48,991 bases of DNA from Muribaculaceae bacterium (lineage in GTDB: Bacteria; Bacteroidota; Bacteroidia; Bacteroidales; Muribaculaceae). The position numbers were made by a program, and so were the translations under genes. Below the pieces are notes generated by a model. It saw only the letters and a program-made list of their open reading frames with translations, was not told the origin of the DNA and ran no database searches. Location: the NCBI GenBank assembly GCA_017624155.1, contig JAGANS010000065.1, positions 1 to 48,991 of the forward strand, read 5' to 3'. Numbering within the stretch: position 1 is the first letter of the stretch; the number at the start of each line of letters is the position of its first letter. Shown here one piece after another: positions 1 through 8,903 of the stretch.

Positions 1-289
1 AGTGTGGAGGGTCGTGTGCCGACGCCTCGGGTAGAGACGGCTGTCGAGGCCGGGGGTGTGATTCGTTGCTGAGAGGTGTAACCATGTAAAGGGCGGCGGC
101 GCATGGCGGGGGACGCATTATGTCGCCGATTATCTGCCACATGGCTTCGTCGCGCGAGGCGGCAGTGAGGAGTATCTCGCTGTCGCCGGTGCCGAAGCTG
201 TATATGCCGGGATATATCTCGACGAGCCGCCTGTCAAGGAATGAGGGGCGGTATCCGCGGCATAGTCTGGGTTGTGGCTGTCTTTGCAT
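1..289 (-). CDS. Partial unrecognised protein (N-terminal part, runs off the window)
   Basis: From an ATG at 289 the minus strand is open to the window edge (about 96 codons, no stop). The product begins MQRQPQPRLCRGYRPSF and continues with a stretch resembling a folded protein (LVEIYPGIYSFGTGDSE). Codon choice (ATA, GAC, GGC) matches neighbouring genes. A TAnnTTTG -7 box lies at 315-308, about 19 bases upstream of the start, which supports a gene starting here. I do not recognise the family, and no signal peptide or membrane segment is visible. It is divergent from the YitT gene. The start codon is a choice; an in-frame TTG lies slightly upstream. Confidence 0.5.
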   Translation of the reverse strand, partial: MQRQPQPRLCRGYRPSFLDRRLVEIYPGIYSFGTGDSEILLTAASRDEAMWQIIGDIMRPPPCAAALYMVTPLSNESHPRPRQPSLPEASAHDPPH

Positions 290-307
290 GGGGCGCTGTT
301 TTTTCTG

Positions 308-315
308 CAAAGGTA
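308..315 (-). promoter_or_regulatory. Bacteroidetes -7 box for the partial gene at 1-289
   Basis: The minus strand reads TACCTTTG, matching TAnnTTTG. The nearest TTG upstream is only 11 bases away, so the -33 element is not canonical. Confidence 0.4.
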
Positions 316-457
316 AGGGGAATATGCAACGCCCGGTTGTGTATTTGGTAAGGTGTACGAAATTTACCAAAAAGAGATAATGACGGCATAAAACATATTA
401 TAAGCGGACGAGTGAAAGAAAAAGGGCCGGTAATTTCTTTAATTGAGAAAAACTCAC

Positions 458-465
458 TAAATTTG
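458..465 (+). promoter_or_regulatory. Bacteroidetes -7 box upstream of the YitT gene
   Basis: TAAATTTG matches TAnnTTTG and lies 39 bases before the ATG at 505. A TTG at 443-445 is closer than the usual 19-21 bases. Confidence 0.5.
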
Positions 466-504
466 CAAGCAAAATCTATCACGAATCTAACACCTGCACA
501 ATAA

Positions 505-1470
505 ATGACCGTCGACCGCATTCGTCTCTGGCATACATTCAAGGATTACTTCTTCATCACGCTTGGAGTAGCTATCTATGCCTTCGGATTCGCATCTTTC
601 ATTCTGCCCCATGAAGTGGTTATCGGCGGTCTGGCCGGTCTGAGCACTATTCTGTATTTCACATTAGGCATACCGATCGCTATCGGCAACTATGCGTGCA
701 ACCTGATATTGCTTGCGATAGCATTCAAGGTTGTGGGCAAGCAGTTTGTCGTGGCAACGATATTCGGCGCCACGATGATATCGCTGATGATGGGTATCAC
801 TATACCGCTGTGCGGCAATATATTCCACCTGGATCCGTTCCTGAGCTGTGTGATCGGCGGCATCACATCGGGCATCGGTATCGGCATGGCCTTTGTACAC
901 GGAGGCTCGACGGGAGGCACGGATATTGTGGCGGCGATGGTGGCAAAATATACCAACGTGACTATCGGCCGCATGATATTGTATGTGGATATGATCATCA
1001 TATCGTCGTCGTATCTCATCTTCCACAAGATCGATACGGTGGTGTATGGCTTCATCGTGCTGTTCATGTGCTCGTACATGGCCGACCTGATGATCAACAC
1101 CAACCGCCAGGCGGTGCAGTTCACGATATTTTCGCGCCGCTGGCAGGAGATAGCGACGGCCATCAACAACGAGGCCAAGCGAGGCTGTACGGTGCTCAAC
1201 GGCATGGGCTGGTATTCCAAGCAGGAGGTGAAGATACTGCTGGTAATGGCACGCAAAATCGAATCGATCAATATATTCCGAATCGTCAAGCGCATCGACC
1301 CCGATGCATTTATCTCGCAGTCAAACGTCAACGGCGTGTATGGCAAGGGCTTCGACCAGATGAAGATACGCATGAAGGTGGATGACGCGAGCACCAAGGC
1401 CCACGTGGAGGAGCGTGCCCGCATCAACGACGAGGTAAAGGCCTCATCGACAGGCCACCGCATAATCTGA
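505..1470 (+). CDS. YitT family membrane protein (DUF161 + DUF2179)
   Basis: A 321-residue integral membrane protein with about five to six hydrophobic helices in residues 13-205. The start of the hydrophobic part (GFASFILPHEVVIGGLAGLS) and the glycine-rich GGSTGGTDI stretch are typical of the YitT/DUF161 family. The soluble C-terminal part (about 225-295, including RIDPDAFISQSNVNGVYGKG) matches the DUF2179 module. Family members are inner-membrane proteins whose transported substrate is not established. The ATG at 505 follows a -7 box. The stop is 11 bases before cdsA, so the two are probably co-transcribed. Family assignment is confident; function is not. Confidence 0.88.
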   Translation: MTVDRIRLWHTFKDYFFITLGVAIYAFGFASFILPHEVVIGGLAGLSTILYFTLGIPIAIGNYACNLILLAIAFKVVGKQFVVATIFGATMISLMMGITIPLCGNIFHLDPFLSCVIGGITSGIGIGMAFVHGGSTGGTDIVAAMVAKYTNVTIGRMILYVDMIIISSSYLIFHKIDTVVYGFIVLFMCSYMADLMINTNRQAVQFTIFSRRWQEIATAINNEAKRGCTVLNGMGWYSKQEVKILLVMARKIESINIFRIVKRIDPDAFISQSNVNGVYGKGFDQMKIRMKVDDASTKAHVEERARINDEVKASSTGHRII

Positions 1471-1481
1471 AGACTGTAAAA

Positions 1482-2345
1482 ATGAATAATATGCTGTTGC
1501 GCACCCTGTCGGGTGCGGTATATGTACTGATAATCGTCGCGGCCACGCTGACCGGGCCGATATATTTTGCCGCTCTCATAGCGCTCCTGACAGTGCTCGG
1601 CATACTTGAGCTCGAGAAGATGCTGAGCACCCGGGCGTATGTACCTGTAGCGGCCAGGGTGTGGGACTGTATCGTGCCGGTGCTGACCATAATGGCATCG
1701 GCGGGCATGGCACTCGCGCCAATGTTTCGGGGACAGGGCTATACGCTATTTGACATTGGCATAGCGATGCTGCTCGTGGCGATGCTGTATCTGCCTGTGC
1801 GCATGGTGATAGCGGTGATGAGCCGTAGCGCCGAGCCGGCCCGGGCCATGCTGTATTCGGCACTGGCGATGACATACGTGTTCGTGCCGCTGCTGATGCT
1901 GCTGCTGTCGTATGGTTTCGCAGGGCCGCGTGCCACGCTGGCACTGTTTATCTTCATCTGGCTCAATGATACCGGCGCATATCTGAGCGGACGCGCGTTA
2001 GGACGCAACAAGTTGTGCGAGCGCCTGTCGCCCAAGAAGACCTGGGAGGGATTCTGGGGCGGATTCGCGCTAACGGTGGCTGCGGGACTCGTGGCGGCCC
2101 ATATCATCGGCGGAGGGACCGGCACAGCATATATATTGTGGACGCTTTATGCCGCCGCAGTGAGTGTCGCCGGGACATACGGCGACCTGTTTGAATCTCT
2201 GCTCAAGCGCACGCTCGGACTGAAGGATTCAGGCAACATGATACCGGGTCACGGGGGCATCCTCGACCGCATCGACTCGCTGCTGGCAGTATCGCCGCTG
2301 GCATTGCTGATGACTCTCCTCACGTTTCTAACTTCATTATTATAA
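1482..2345 (+). CDS. cdsA: Phosphatidate cytidylyltransferase (CDP-diacylglycerol synthase)
   Basis: CdsA converts phosphatidic acid and CTP to CDP-diacylglycerol at the inner membrane, the branch point for phosphatidylethanolamine, phosphatidylglycerol and cardiolipin synthesis. This 287-residue protein is almost entirely hydrophobic helices. It carries the family signature at residues 239-265, with the SLLKRTLGLKD start and the metal/substrate-binding end PGHGGILDRID. The conserved SPKKTWEG lies at 183-190. Length is normal. It sits 11 bases after the YitT gene and 27 bases before the first GH9 gene, all on the same strand. Confidence 0.96.
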   Translation: MNNMLLRTLSGAVYVLIIVAATLTGPIYFAALIALLTVLGILELEKMLSTRAYVPVAARVWDCIVPVLTIMASAGMALAPMFRGQGYTLFDIGIAMLLVAMLYLPVRMVIAVMSRSAEPARAMLYSALAMTYVFVPLLMLLLSYGFAGPRATLALFIFIWLNDTGAYLSGRALGRNKLCERLSPKKTWEGFWGGFALTVAAGLVAAHIIGGGTGTAYILWTLYAAAVSVAGTYGDLFESLLKRTLGLKDSGNMIPGHGGILDRIDSLLAVSPLALLMTLLTFLTSLL

Positions 2346-2372
2346 ACCGTTAACACATTATCTATACATTTC

Positions 2373-4166
2373 ATGAAAAAAGCCATCCTTATGTTGGCGG
2401 CCGTAACAGCCGCAAGCGCATCGGCCCAGACCCTGCGCGTAAATCAGGTGGGTTATCTGCCGGACGACATCAAGACTGCCGTCTATATGGGCGATACCGA
2501 CCCTGCCCGCATGACATTTGAACTGACCTCGCCCGACAAAGGCGTGATCGCCGTAGACAAGGTAGTGGAAACCGAGGCATGGGAACCGTCGAAGCACTCG
2601 GCCCGCATCTACTTCACGAACCTGACCACTCCCGGCGAATATATGCTCACGGCCAAGGTAGACGGCAAGGTGGCCGAAGTGAGCAAGGTGTACATAAGCG
2701 ATGACGCCTATTCGCGCTACTCGCTAAACGAGCTGCCGCTGGTTTATCTGCGCCAGCAGCGCTGCGGCTTCAACCCGACGCATAACGAGAAGTGCCATCA
2801 GCACGACGGTGTCCTGGTGCTGGCAGGCGACCTCACCGGCACTCATGTGGATGTGACGGGCGGCTGGCATGATGCGACCGATTATCTGCAATACCTTACT
2901 ACATCGGCAAATACTGTGTACCAGATGCTCTTTGCCTACCGGGAGAATCCCGGCATATGGGCCGACAAGTATGACGCCGCCGGCATGGAGGGGTCGAACG
3001 GCATCCCCGACATCCTTGACGAAGCCCGCTGGGGCCTGGAATGGATGGTGAAGATGAATCCGTCGGACAGCCTGTTCCTCAATCAGATAGCCGATGACCG
3101 CGATCACGCCGGCATGCGTACGCCATATACAGATAAGGTGGATTATGGCTGGGGCCCCGGCGATGCACGCCCCGTATATCCCTGCATCGGCGAACCAGCC
3201 GGACTGTCGAAGTACAAGAACAAGAGTTGGGGCCTGGCATCATCGGTGGGTAAATTCGCATCATCGTTCGGCCTGGGCAGCGAAATCTTCGCCAATATCG
3301 ACCCGGAATTCGCCAAGGAACTCGCCCGCCGCTCGGCAGTGGCCTATGAGGTAGGCAAAGCCAACCCCGGCGCCTGCCAGACTTGCTGCACCGTTTCGCC
3401 CTACTACTATGAGGAGGACAACTGGGCCGATGACATGGAGCTTGCCGCCATGGCCCGCTACCGCGCCACCAAAGACTCGGTATATCTCGATGACGCCATC
3501 GCTTACGGACGTCTCGAACCTGTGACTCCGTGGATGGGTGCCGACTCGGCCGATCACTACCAGTGGTATCCTTTCGTAAACCTCGGCCACTCCGAGCTGT
3601 CGAGGGTGCCCGGGCGCCCCGGCAAGGAATTTGCACGCAACATGCGCAGCGGACTGCGCCGTGTGGCCGACCGCGCCGAGGGGAATGCCTTCATGGTAGG
3701 CATACCTTTCATATGGTGCTCAAATAACCTGGCAGTAGCACTTGTAACACAGGCTATGCTTTACCGCGAGCAAACCGGTGACGAAACCTACCGCGAACTT
3801 GAGACATCGGCCCGCGACTGGCTCTTCGGCGTGAACCCCTGGGGACAGACAATGATTGTCATGCCCGAGGTGGACGGTATATCGTCGCCACGCGACCCGC
3901 ACTCGATCATGAGCACCATAAAAATAGGCGACCGTCCCGGACGTGATTTCCTGTTAGGCGCCCTTGTCGACGGCCCTGTATACACCAATATCTTCAAGAA
4001 GCTGTGGGGCGTGCGCCTGCGTAATGAAGACCGCTTCGCAGACTTCCAGAATTCGGTAGTGGTGTATCACGACGATATTTCCGATTATTCGACCGACGAG
4101 CCGACAATGGACGGCACGGCATCGCTCACCTTCATGCTTGGCCGGCTCTGCGGCGGCAAGAAGTAA
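2373..4166 (+). CDS. Secreted glycoside hydrolase family 9 protein, copy 1
   Basis: 597 residues. A signal peptide (about 1-18, cleavage after ASA) is followed by an Ig-like CelD_N domain (about 20-105, starting LRVNQVGYLPDD) and a GH9 (alpha/alpha)6 domain. The catalytic aspartates are in GGWHDATDY (D167, D170). The acid glutamate is E576 in DYSTDEPTMDG near the C terminus, where the family usually has Asn a few residues later and this protein has Gly. GH9 enzymes are inverting endo- or exo-glucanases acting on beta-glucans; the substrate here cannot be read from sequence. The protein lacks an obvious lipobox, so it is probably periplasmic or secreted. It follows cdsA by 27 bases and is followed by a near-identical paralogue. 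No SusC/SusD pair is nearby. Confidence 0.9.
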   Translation: MKKAILMLAAVTAASASAQTLRVNQVGYLPDDIKTAVYMGDTDPARMTFELTSPDKGVIAVDKVVETEAWEPSKHSARIYFTNLTTPGEYMLTAKVDGKVAEVSKVYISDDAYSRYSLNELPLVYLRQQRCGFNPTHNEKCHQHDGVLVLAGDLTGTHVDVTGGWHDATDYLQYLTTSANTVYQMLFAYRENPGIWADKYDAAGMEGSNGIPDILDEARWGLEWMVKMNPSDSLFLNQIADDRDHAGMRTPYTDKVDYGWGPGDARPVYPCIGEPAGLSKYKNKSWGLASSVGKFASSFGLGSEIFANIDPEFAKELARRSAVAYEVGKANPGACQTCCTVSPYYYEEDNWADDMELAAMARYRATKDSVYLDDAIAYGRLEPVTPWMGADSADHYQWYPFVNLGHSELSRVPGRPGKEFARNMRSGLRRVADRAEGNAFMVGIPFIWCSNNLAVALVTQAMLYREQTGDETYRELETSARDWLFGVNPWGQTMIVMPEVDGISSPRDPHSIMSTIKIGDRPGRDFLLGALVDGPVYTNIFKKLWGVRLRNEDRFADFQNSVVVYHDDISDYSTDEPTMDGTASLTFMLGRLCGGKK

Positions 4167-4174
4167 CCGGATCG

Positions 4175-4201
4175 GACGCACGAGCCGTGCGTCACGTTTT
4201 T
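4175..4201 (+). terminator. Intrinsic terminator after GH9 copy 1
   Basis: A perfect 8-bp stem (GACGCACG / CGTGCGTC) with a 3-base loop, then ACG and five T residues, starting 8 bases after the stop codon. Confidence 0.75.
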
Positions 4202-4241
4202 GAATCCAAGAATTTGCAACCGTTCAAAATATCAGAATAAT

Positions 4242-4285
4242 GCAGGGATGCATGACCGCTGTGTCGTGCGCCCCTGCTGCTTTTT
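4242..4285 (+). terminator. Terminator-like hairpin in the leader of GH9 copy 2 (possible attenuator)
   Basis: GCAGGG pairs with CCCTGC and, after small internal loops, GCATGAC pairs with GTCGTGC (one G-T wobble) around a 6-base loop. A TGC and five T residues follow. It ends 15 bases before the ATG of the second GH9 gene, so it would stop transcription into that gene unless relieved. Confidence 0.6.
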
Positions 4286-4300
4286 CAACTATACGATCTC

Positions 4301-6097
4301 ATGAAAAACGCCATCCTTATGTTGGCGGCCGTAACAGCCGCAAGCGCCTCGGCCCAGACCCTGCGCGTCAATCAGGTGGGTTATCTGCCGGATGACATCA
4401 AGACTGCCGTCTATATGGGCGATACTGACCCTGCCCGCATGACATTTGAACTGACATCGCCCGACAAAGGCGTGATCGCCGTGGACAAGGTAGTGGAGAC
4501 CGAGGCGTGGGCGCCGTCGCGCCACTCGGCCCGCATCTACTTCACCAACCTGACCACTCCCGGCGAATACATGCTCACGGCCAAGGCAGACGGCAAGGTG
4601 GCCGAGGTAAGCAAGGTGTACATAGGCGATGACGCTTATTCGCGCTACTCGCTCAACGAACTGCCGCTCATCTACCTGCGCCAGCAGCGCTGCGGTTTCA
4701 ATCCCGCACATAAAGAGAAGTGCCATCAGGACGACGGTATCCTGGTGCTGGCAGGCGACCTCACCGGCCAGCATGTGGATGTGACGGGCGGATGGCACGA
4801 CGCATCGGACTATCTGCAATATCTCACGACATCGGCCAACACGGTGTATCAGATGCTCTTCGCATATCGCGAGAATCCCGGTATCTGGGCCGACAAGTAT
4901 GACGCCGCCGGCCTGGAGGGATCGAACGGCATCCCCGACATCCTCGACGAAGCCCGCTGGGGCCTTGAATGGATGGTGAAAATGAATCCGTCGGACACGC
5001 TGTATCTCAATCAGATAGCTGATGACCGTGACCATACGTATGCCGGCACTCCAAAAGGCGACAATGTGGACTATGACTGGGGAAAGGGGGGCGCACGTCC
5101 GGTGTTTCCCTGCATAGGCGAGCCGTCGGGGCTCAGGCAATATAAGAACAACAGCTGGGGCCTGGCTTCGTCGGTTGGCAAATTCGCATCATCGTTCGGC
5201 CTGGGCAGCGAAATCTTTGCCGACATCGACCCTGCCTTTGCCAAGGAACTCGCCCGCCGCTCGGCTGTGGCCTATGAGGTAGGCAAGGCAAATCCCGGCG
5301 CATGCCAGACCTGCTGTACCACAGCCCCGTATTTTTACGAAGAGGACAACTGGGCAGATGATATGGAGCTTGCCGCAATGGCCCGCTACCGCGCCACCAA
5401 GGACTCGGTGTATCTCGATGATGCCATCGCTTACGGACGCCTCGAACCGGTGACTCCGTGGATGGGCGCCGACTCGGCCAACCACTATCAGTGGTACCCG
5501 TTTGTCAACCTCGGCCACTCGGAGTTGTCGAAGGTATCCGGCCGTCCGGGCAAGGAATTTACGCGCAACATGCGCAGCGGACTGCGCCGTGTAGCCGACC
5601 GCGCCGAGGGCAATGCATTCATGGTCGGCATACCGTTCATATGGTGCTCCAACAACCTGACGGTGGCCCTGGTGACACAGGCCATGCTCTACCGCGAGAA
5701 TACCGGCGACGACACTTTCCGAGAACTCGAGACCTCGGCCCGCGACTGGCTCTTCGGTGTGAACCCGTGGGGACAGACAATGATCATCATGCCCGAGATC
5801 GACGGCATCTCGTCGCCGCGCGAACCCCACTCGGCTATGACGGACATGATAATCGAGGACCGCCCCGGGCGCGACTTCCTCACAGGCGGCCTTGTCGACG
5901 GCCCTGTCTATACCAATATCTTCAAGAAACTGTGGGGTGTGCGTCTGCGCAAGCCGGATCGCTTTGCCGCTTTCCAGAATCCTGTGGTGGTATATCACGA
6001 CGACTACTCGGACTACTCGACCGACGAGCCGACAATGGACGGCACGGCATCGCTCACTTTCATGCTGGGCCGACTCTGCGGCGGCAAGTTCCAATAA
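4301..6097 (+). CDS. Secreted glycoside hydrolase family 9 protein, copy 2
   Basis: A 598-residue paralogue of the preceding gene. Alignment by eye is gap-free until the last residues, with about 60 differences (roughly 90 % identity). The same features are present: signal peptide ending ASA, CelD_N Ig-like domain, catalytic D167 and D170 in GGWHDASDY, and E576. Differences cluster at residues 233-287 and 510-525, likely surface loops that could tune substrate choice, while the first 110 codons are nearly identical in DNA as well. This fits recent tandem duplication, with conversion possibly keeping the 5' halves alike. The 134-base spacer carries two terminator-like hairpins, so the copies may be expressed separately. 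Confidence 0.9.
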   Translation: MKNAILMLAAVTAASASAQTLRVNQVGYLPDDIKTAVYMGDTDPARMTFELTSPDKGVIAVDKVVETEAWAPSRHSARIYFTNLTTPGEYMLTAKADGKVAEVSKVYIGDDAYSRYSLNELPLIYLRQQRCGFNPAHKEKCHQDDGILVLAGDLTGQHVDVTGGWHDASDYLQYLTTSANTVYQMLFAYRENPGIWADKYDAAGLEGSNGIPDILDEARWGLEWMVKMNPSDTLYLNQIADDRDHTYAGTPKGDNVDYDWGKGGARPVFPCIGEPSGLRQYKNNSWGLASSVGKFASSFGLGSEIFADIDPAFAKELARRSAVAYEVGKANPGACQTCCTTAPYFYEEDNWADDMELAAMARYRATKDSVYLDDAIAYGRLEPVTPWMGADSANHYQWYPFVNLGHSELSKVSGRPGKEFTRNMRSGLRRVADRAEGNAFMVGIPFIWCSNNLTVALVTQAMLYRENTGDDTFRELETSARDWLFGVNPWGQTMIIMPEIDGISSPREPHSAMTDMIIEDRPGRDFLTGGLVDGPVYTNIFKKLWGVRLRKPDRFAAFQNPVVVYHDDYSDYSTDEPTMDGTASLTFMLGRLCGGKFQ

Positions 6098-6101
6098 GCC
6101 G

Positions 6102-6143
6102 CGCGTGTGGGAGGGGACCGTTGCCGGTCATCCTCCCCACGCG
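6102..6143 (+). terminator. Long interrupted hairpin after GH9 copy 2
   Basis: CGCGTG/CACGCG, GGGAGG/CCTCCC and GACCG/CGGTC stack with one- or two-base bulges around a TTGC loop, starting just after the stop. No T-run follows, so it may terminate or protect the mRNA end. Confidence 0.5.
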
Positions 6144-6149
6144 ACTTAT

Positions 6150-6225
6150 TGGAGGGTTATAGGGTTAATTCGGCCCTTGCCGGGCCGATGGTTATAAGGT
6201 TATTGGGTTATTGGGCTATGAATTG
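6150..6225. repeat. GGTTATAG-type simple repeats flanking a small hairpin
   Basis: Degenerate tandem units such as GGGTTATAGGGTTAA and GGTTATTGGGTTATTGG surround a perfect 6-bp hairpin (CGGCCC/GGGCCG, 6171-6187). A similar array lies at 14500-14556 after rarA. No coding potential. Confidence 0.5.
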
Positions 6226-6314
6226 GTTTGGAGGAATTTTCTTAAATAATCGTAATTTAAGAACTTTAGGGGGCTGAGGGCGTATTATTCCCGAATAAAA
6301 CTTGCATGTGGATG

Positions 6315-6344
6315 TTGCATATTCAACTTTTTTAGTTAATTTTG
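6315..6344 (+). promoter_or_regulatory. Canonical Bacteroidetes promoter for the phosphohexomutase
   Basis: TTG at 6315-6317, 19 bases, then TAATTTTG at 6337-6344. This is the consensus layout; transcription should start near 6350, about 36 bases before the ATG. Confidence 0.75.
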
Positions 6345-6385
6345 CGAATAATATCCGACTTAAACCATAATACCTCATAACTGAC

Positions 6386-8137
6386 ATGGACAACAACCAG
6401 GAACTCATCAAACAAGTGACAGAAAAAGCCGAGAAATGGCTATCGGACAGCTACGACGCCGAAACCCGCGCCGCAGTCCGCGCCATGCTCGACAATGAAG
6501 ATAAGACTGACCTGATCGAATCGTTCTACAAGGATCTCGAATTCGGCACGGGCGGTCTGCGCGGCATCATGGGCGCAGGCTCCAACCGCATGAACATCTA
6601 TACCGTTGGCGCCGCCACACAGGGCTTTGCCAACTATCTGAAAGAAGCTTTCAAGGATCTGCCCGAAATCGCAGTTGTCGTAGGCCATGACGTGCGCAAC
6701 AATTCGCGCAAATTTGCCGAGACCGTAGCCGACATCTTTTCGGCCAACGGCATCAAGGTTTATCTCTTTGACAGCTTCCGTCCCACGCCCGAGCTATCGT
6801 TTGCCATCCGCCGGCTGGGAGCACAGGCAGGCGTGAACATCACCGCCTCGCACAACCCCAAGGAATATAACGGCTACAAGGCTTACTGGGCCGACGGCGC
6901 GCAGATCATCGCTCCGCACGACGTGAACATCATCGACAACGTGAACCGCATCAAGGACGTGGCTGAGATTAAATTTGCAGGCGACCCGTCGAAGATTCAG
7001 ATCATCGGCAAGGAGATGGACGACGCCTTCCTGGCCGCCATCAAGACTCTGAGCCTCGATCCCGAAGTGATCAAGCGCCACGCCGACCTCAAGATCGTGT
7101 ACACGCCTATCCACGGCACAGGCGTGAAGCTGATACCTGAATCGCTTGCCAATTATGGCTTCACCAACATAATACACGTGCCTGAGCAGGATATCCCCAG
7201 CGGTGACTTTCCTACCGTTGTATCACCGAATCCCGAGGTGCCGTCGGCTATGGCAATGGCTATCGCCAAGGCCAAGGAAGTGGGCGCCGACCTGGTGGTG
7301 GCATCCGACCCCGACGCCGACCGCATCGGCTGTGTAATCCGCGACAACAGCGGTGAATATCAGCTCGTCAACGGCAACCAGATCGTAATGATACTGATGA
7401 ACTACATCATGCTGCGCAACCGCGAGCTCGGCCTCCTCAAGGGCAACGAATATGTAGTGAAGACCATCGTGACGACCGAGACAATCAAGGCTATCGCAGA
7501 CAACAACAACATAAAGATGTATGACTGCTACACCGGCTTCAAGTGGATCGCATCGGTGATCCGCGAGAATGAGGGTACGATGCGCTATCTGGGCGGCGGC
7601 GAGGAATCGTATGGTTTCCTGGCCGAGGATTTCTGCCGCGACAAGGACTCTGTATCAGCCATATCGCTGATGGCCGAGATATGCGCATGGGCCAAGGACC
7701 GCGGTCTTGACTTCAACCAGATGCTTCAGGATATCTATCTCCAGAACGGCTACTCGCACGAGGAAGGAATCTCGGTAGTGCGTCCTGGACGTACGGGCGC
7801 GCAGGAAATCGCCCAGATGATGGTGGACTTCCGCAAGAATCCGCCCAAGAGCCTCGGAGGCTCGAAGGTTGTGACCGTGAAGGACTACGCCGACCTCAAC
7901 TGCACCGACGCTGCTACCGGCAAGGTCACCAAGATGGACTTCCCCACCACATCCAATGTGCTGCAGTTCTTAACTGAAGACGGTACAAAGGTGTCGGTAC
8001 GTCCGTCGGGTACCGAGCCAAAGATCAAATTCTATATCGAGGTTCACGACAAGATGGCCTCGAAGGACGACTATGACCGCTGCAACCGCGACGCAGTTGC
8101 CAAGATTGAGGCCATAAAGAAAGACCTCGGCATCTAA
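6386..8137 (+). CDS. Phospho-sugar mutase (phosphoglucomutase/phosphomannomutase)
   Basis: A 583-residue alpha-D-phosphohexomutase of the long Bacteroidetes type. It interconverts hexose 1- and 6-phosphates through a phosphoserine. All four family motifs are present: the catalytic serine in TASHNP (S155), the metal loop DPDADR (308-313), the sugar-recognition loop GGEESYG (E406, S408), and the phosphate-binding RPSGTEPK (539-546). Length is normal. It is cytoplasmic, has its own consensus promoter, and is followed by a hairpin. Whether glucose or mannose phosphate is preferred is not clear from the sequence. Confidence 0.93.
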   Translation: MDNNQELIKQVTEKAEKWLSDSYDAETRAAVRAMLDNEDKTDLIESFYKDLEFGTGGLRGIMGAGSNRMNIYTVGAATQGFANYLKEAFKDLPEIAVVVGHDVRNNSRKFAETVADIFSANGIKVYLFDSFRPTPELSFAIRRLGAQAGVNITASHNPKEYNGYKAYWADGAQIIAPHDVNIIDNVNRIKDVAEIKFAGDPSKIQIIGKEMDDAFLAAIKTLSLDPEVIKRHADLKIVYTPIHGTGVKLIPESLANYGFTNIIHVPEQDIPSGDFPTVVSPNPEVPSAMAMAIAKAKEVGADLVVASDPDADRIGCVIRDNSGEYQLVNGNQIVMILMNYIMLRNRELGLLKGNEYVVKTIVTTETIKAIADNNNIKMYDCYTGFKWIASVIRENEGTMRYLGGGEESYGFLAEDFCRDKDSVSAISLMAEICAWAKDRGLDFNQMLQDIYLQNGYSHEEGISVVRPGRTGAQEIAQMMVDFRKNPPKSLGGSKVVTVKDYADLNCTDAATGKVTKMDFPTTSNVLQFLTEDGTKVSVRPSGTEPKIKFYIEVHDKMASKDDYDRCNRDAVAKIEAIKKDLGI

Positions 8138-8154
8138 ACCGCTAAATATCTTAA

Positions 8155-8190
8155 CAATGCGCCCGCGCCCTACCGGCAGCGGGTGCATTG
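8155..8190 (+). terminator. Hairpin after the phosphohexomutase
   Basis: A 12-bp stem (CAATGCGCCCGC / GCGGGTGCATTG, one G-T pair) with a 12-base loop, 17 bases after the stop. It lacks a T-tract, so it may be an imperfect terminator. Confidence 0.5.
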
Positions 8191-8222
8191 TCATAAAATA
8201 ACACCCTTACGGACAAGCATAT

Positions 8223-8903
8223 ATGGCCGACTTATTGTATGAAGACAATCACCTGCTGATAGTGAACAAGCGCCCCGGCGAAATCGTGCAGGGCGACAAG
8301 ACCGGCGACGAACCGCTTGTGGAAACGCTCAAAAAGATGATCAAGGAGCGCGACGCCAAGCCGGGCAACGTATTCCTGGGCGTGGTGCACCGGCTCGACC
8401 GTCCCGTCGGTGGCGCTGTGATATTCGCCAAGACGTCCAAGGCGCTGTCGCGTCTCAACGACATGCTTCGCAACGGCGAGATACACAAGACCTACTGGGC
8501 CCTGACACGCGGCATGCCGCCCAAGGAGGCCGACATGCTCACGCACTATATCAGCACAGTGGAGCGCAACAACAAGTCGTATGTCTCGGCCACGCCGAAG
8601 CCCGGCGCAAAGGAGGCCCGGCTCGAATACCGGCTGCTGGCCAAGGGCGACACCTTCAATCTGCTCGAAGTGAAGCTTCTCACCGGGCGCAAGCATCAGA
8701 TACGCGTGCAGCTGAGCGCCATCGGCTGTCCGATCCGCGGCGACCTGAAGTACGGCGACCGGCGGTCCAACCCGGACGGGTCGATATCACTGCTGGCCCG
8801 GTCGATCGACTTTATCCATCCCGTAAGCAAACAGCCCATACATGTCGAGGCGCCGGTGCCTGACGAGAATGTGTGGAAATCAATCGCAGCAAGCATACAA
8901 TGA
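8223..8903 (+). CDS. RluA-family RNA pseudouridine synthase
   Basis: A 226-residue short-form RluA-family enzyme. It isomerises uridine to pseudouridine in rRNA or tRNA. The catalytic motif HRLDRPVGG contains the nucleophilic D59. RKHQIRVQLSAIGCPIRGD is the conserved C-terminal substrate-contact region. There is no N-terminal S4 domain, as in RluA or TruC. The stop overlaps the start of fmt (ATGA), so the two are translationally coupled, which puts two RNA-modification enzymes together. The target uridine cannot be predicted. Confidence 0.9.
   Translation: MADLLYEDNHLLIVNKRPGEIVQGDKTGDEPLVETLKKMIKERDAKPGNVFLGVVHRLDRPVGGAVIFAKTSKALSRLNDMLRNGEIHKTYWALTRGMPPKEADMLTHYISTVERNNKSYVSATPKPGAKEARLEYRLLAKGDTFNLLEVKLLTGRKHQIRVQLSAIGCPIRGDLKYGDRRSNPDGSISLLARSIDFIHPVSKQPIHVEAPVPDENVWKSIAASIQ

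Noticed and set aside
4289..6094. Large minus-strand frames opposite the GH9 genes
   Set aside because: Matching frames appear opposite both paralogues, as expected for shadows of duplicated genes; no start signals or motifs.
8873..8899. Upstream in-frame start for fmt
   Set aside because: It would add nine residues not seen in the family and deepen the overlap with the RluA-type gene; the ATG at 8900 gives a standard ATGA junction.
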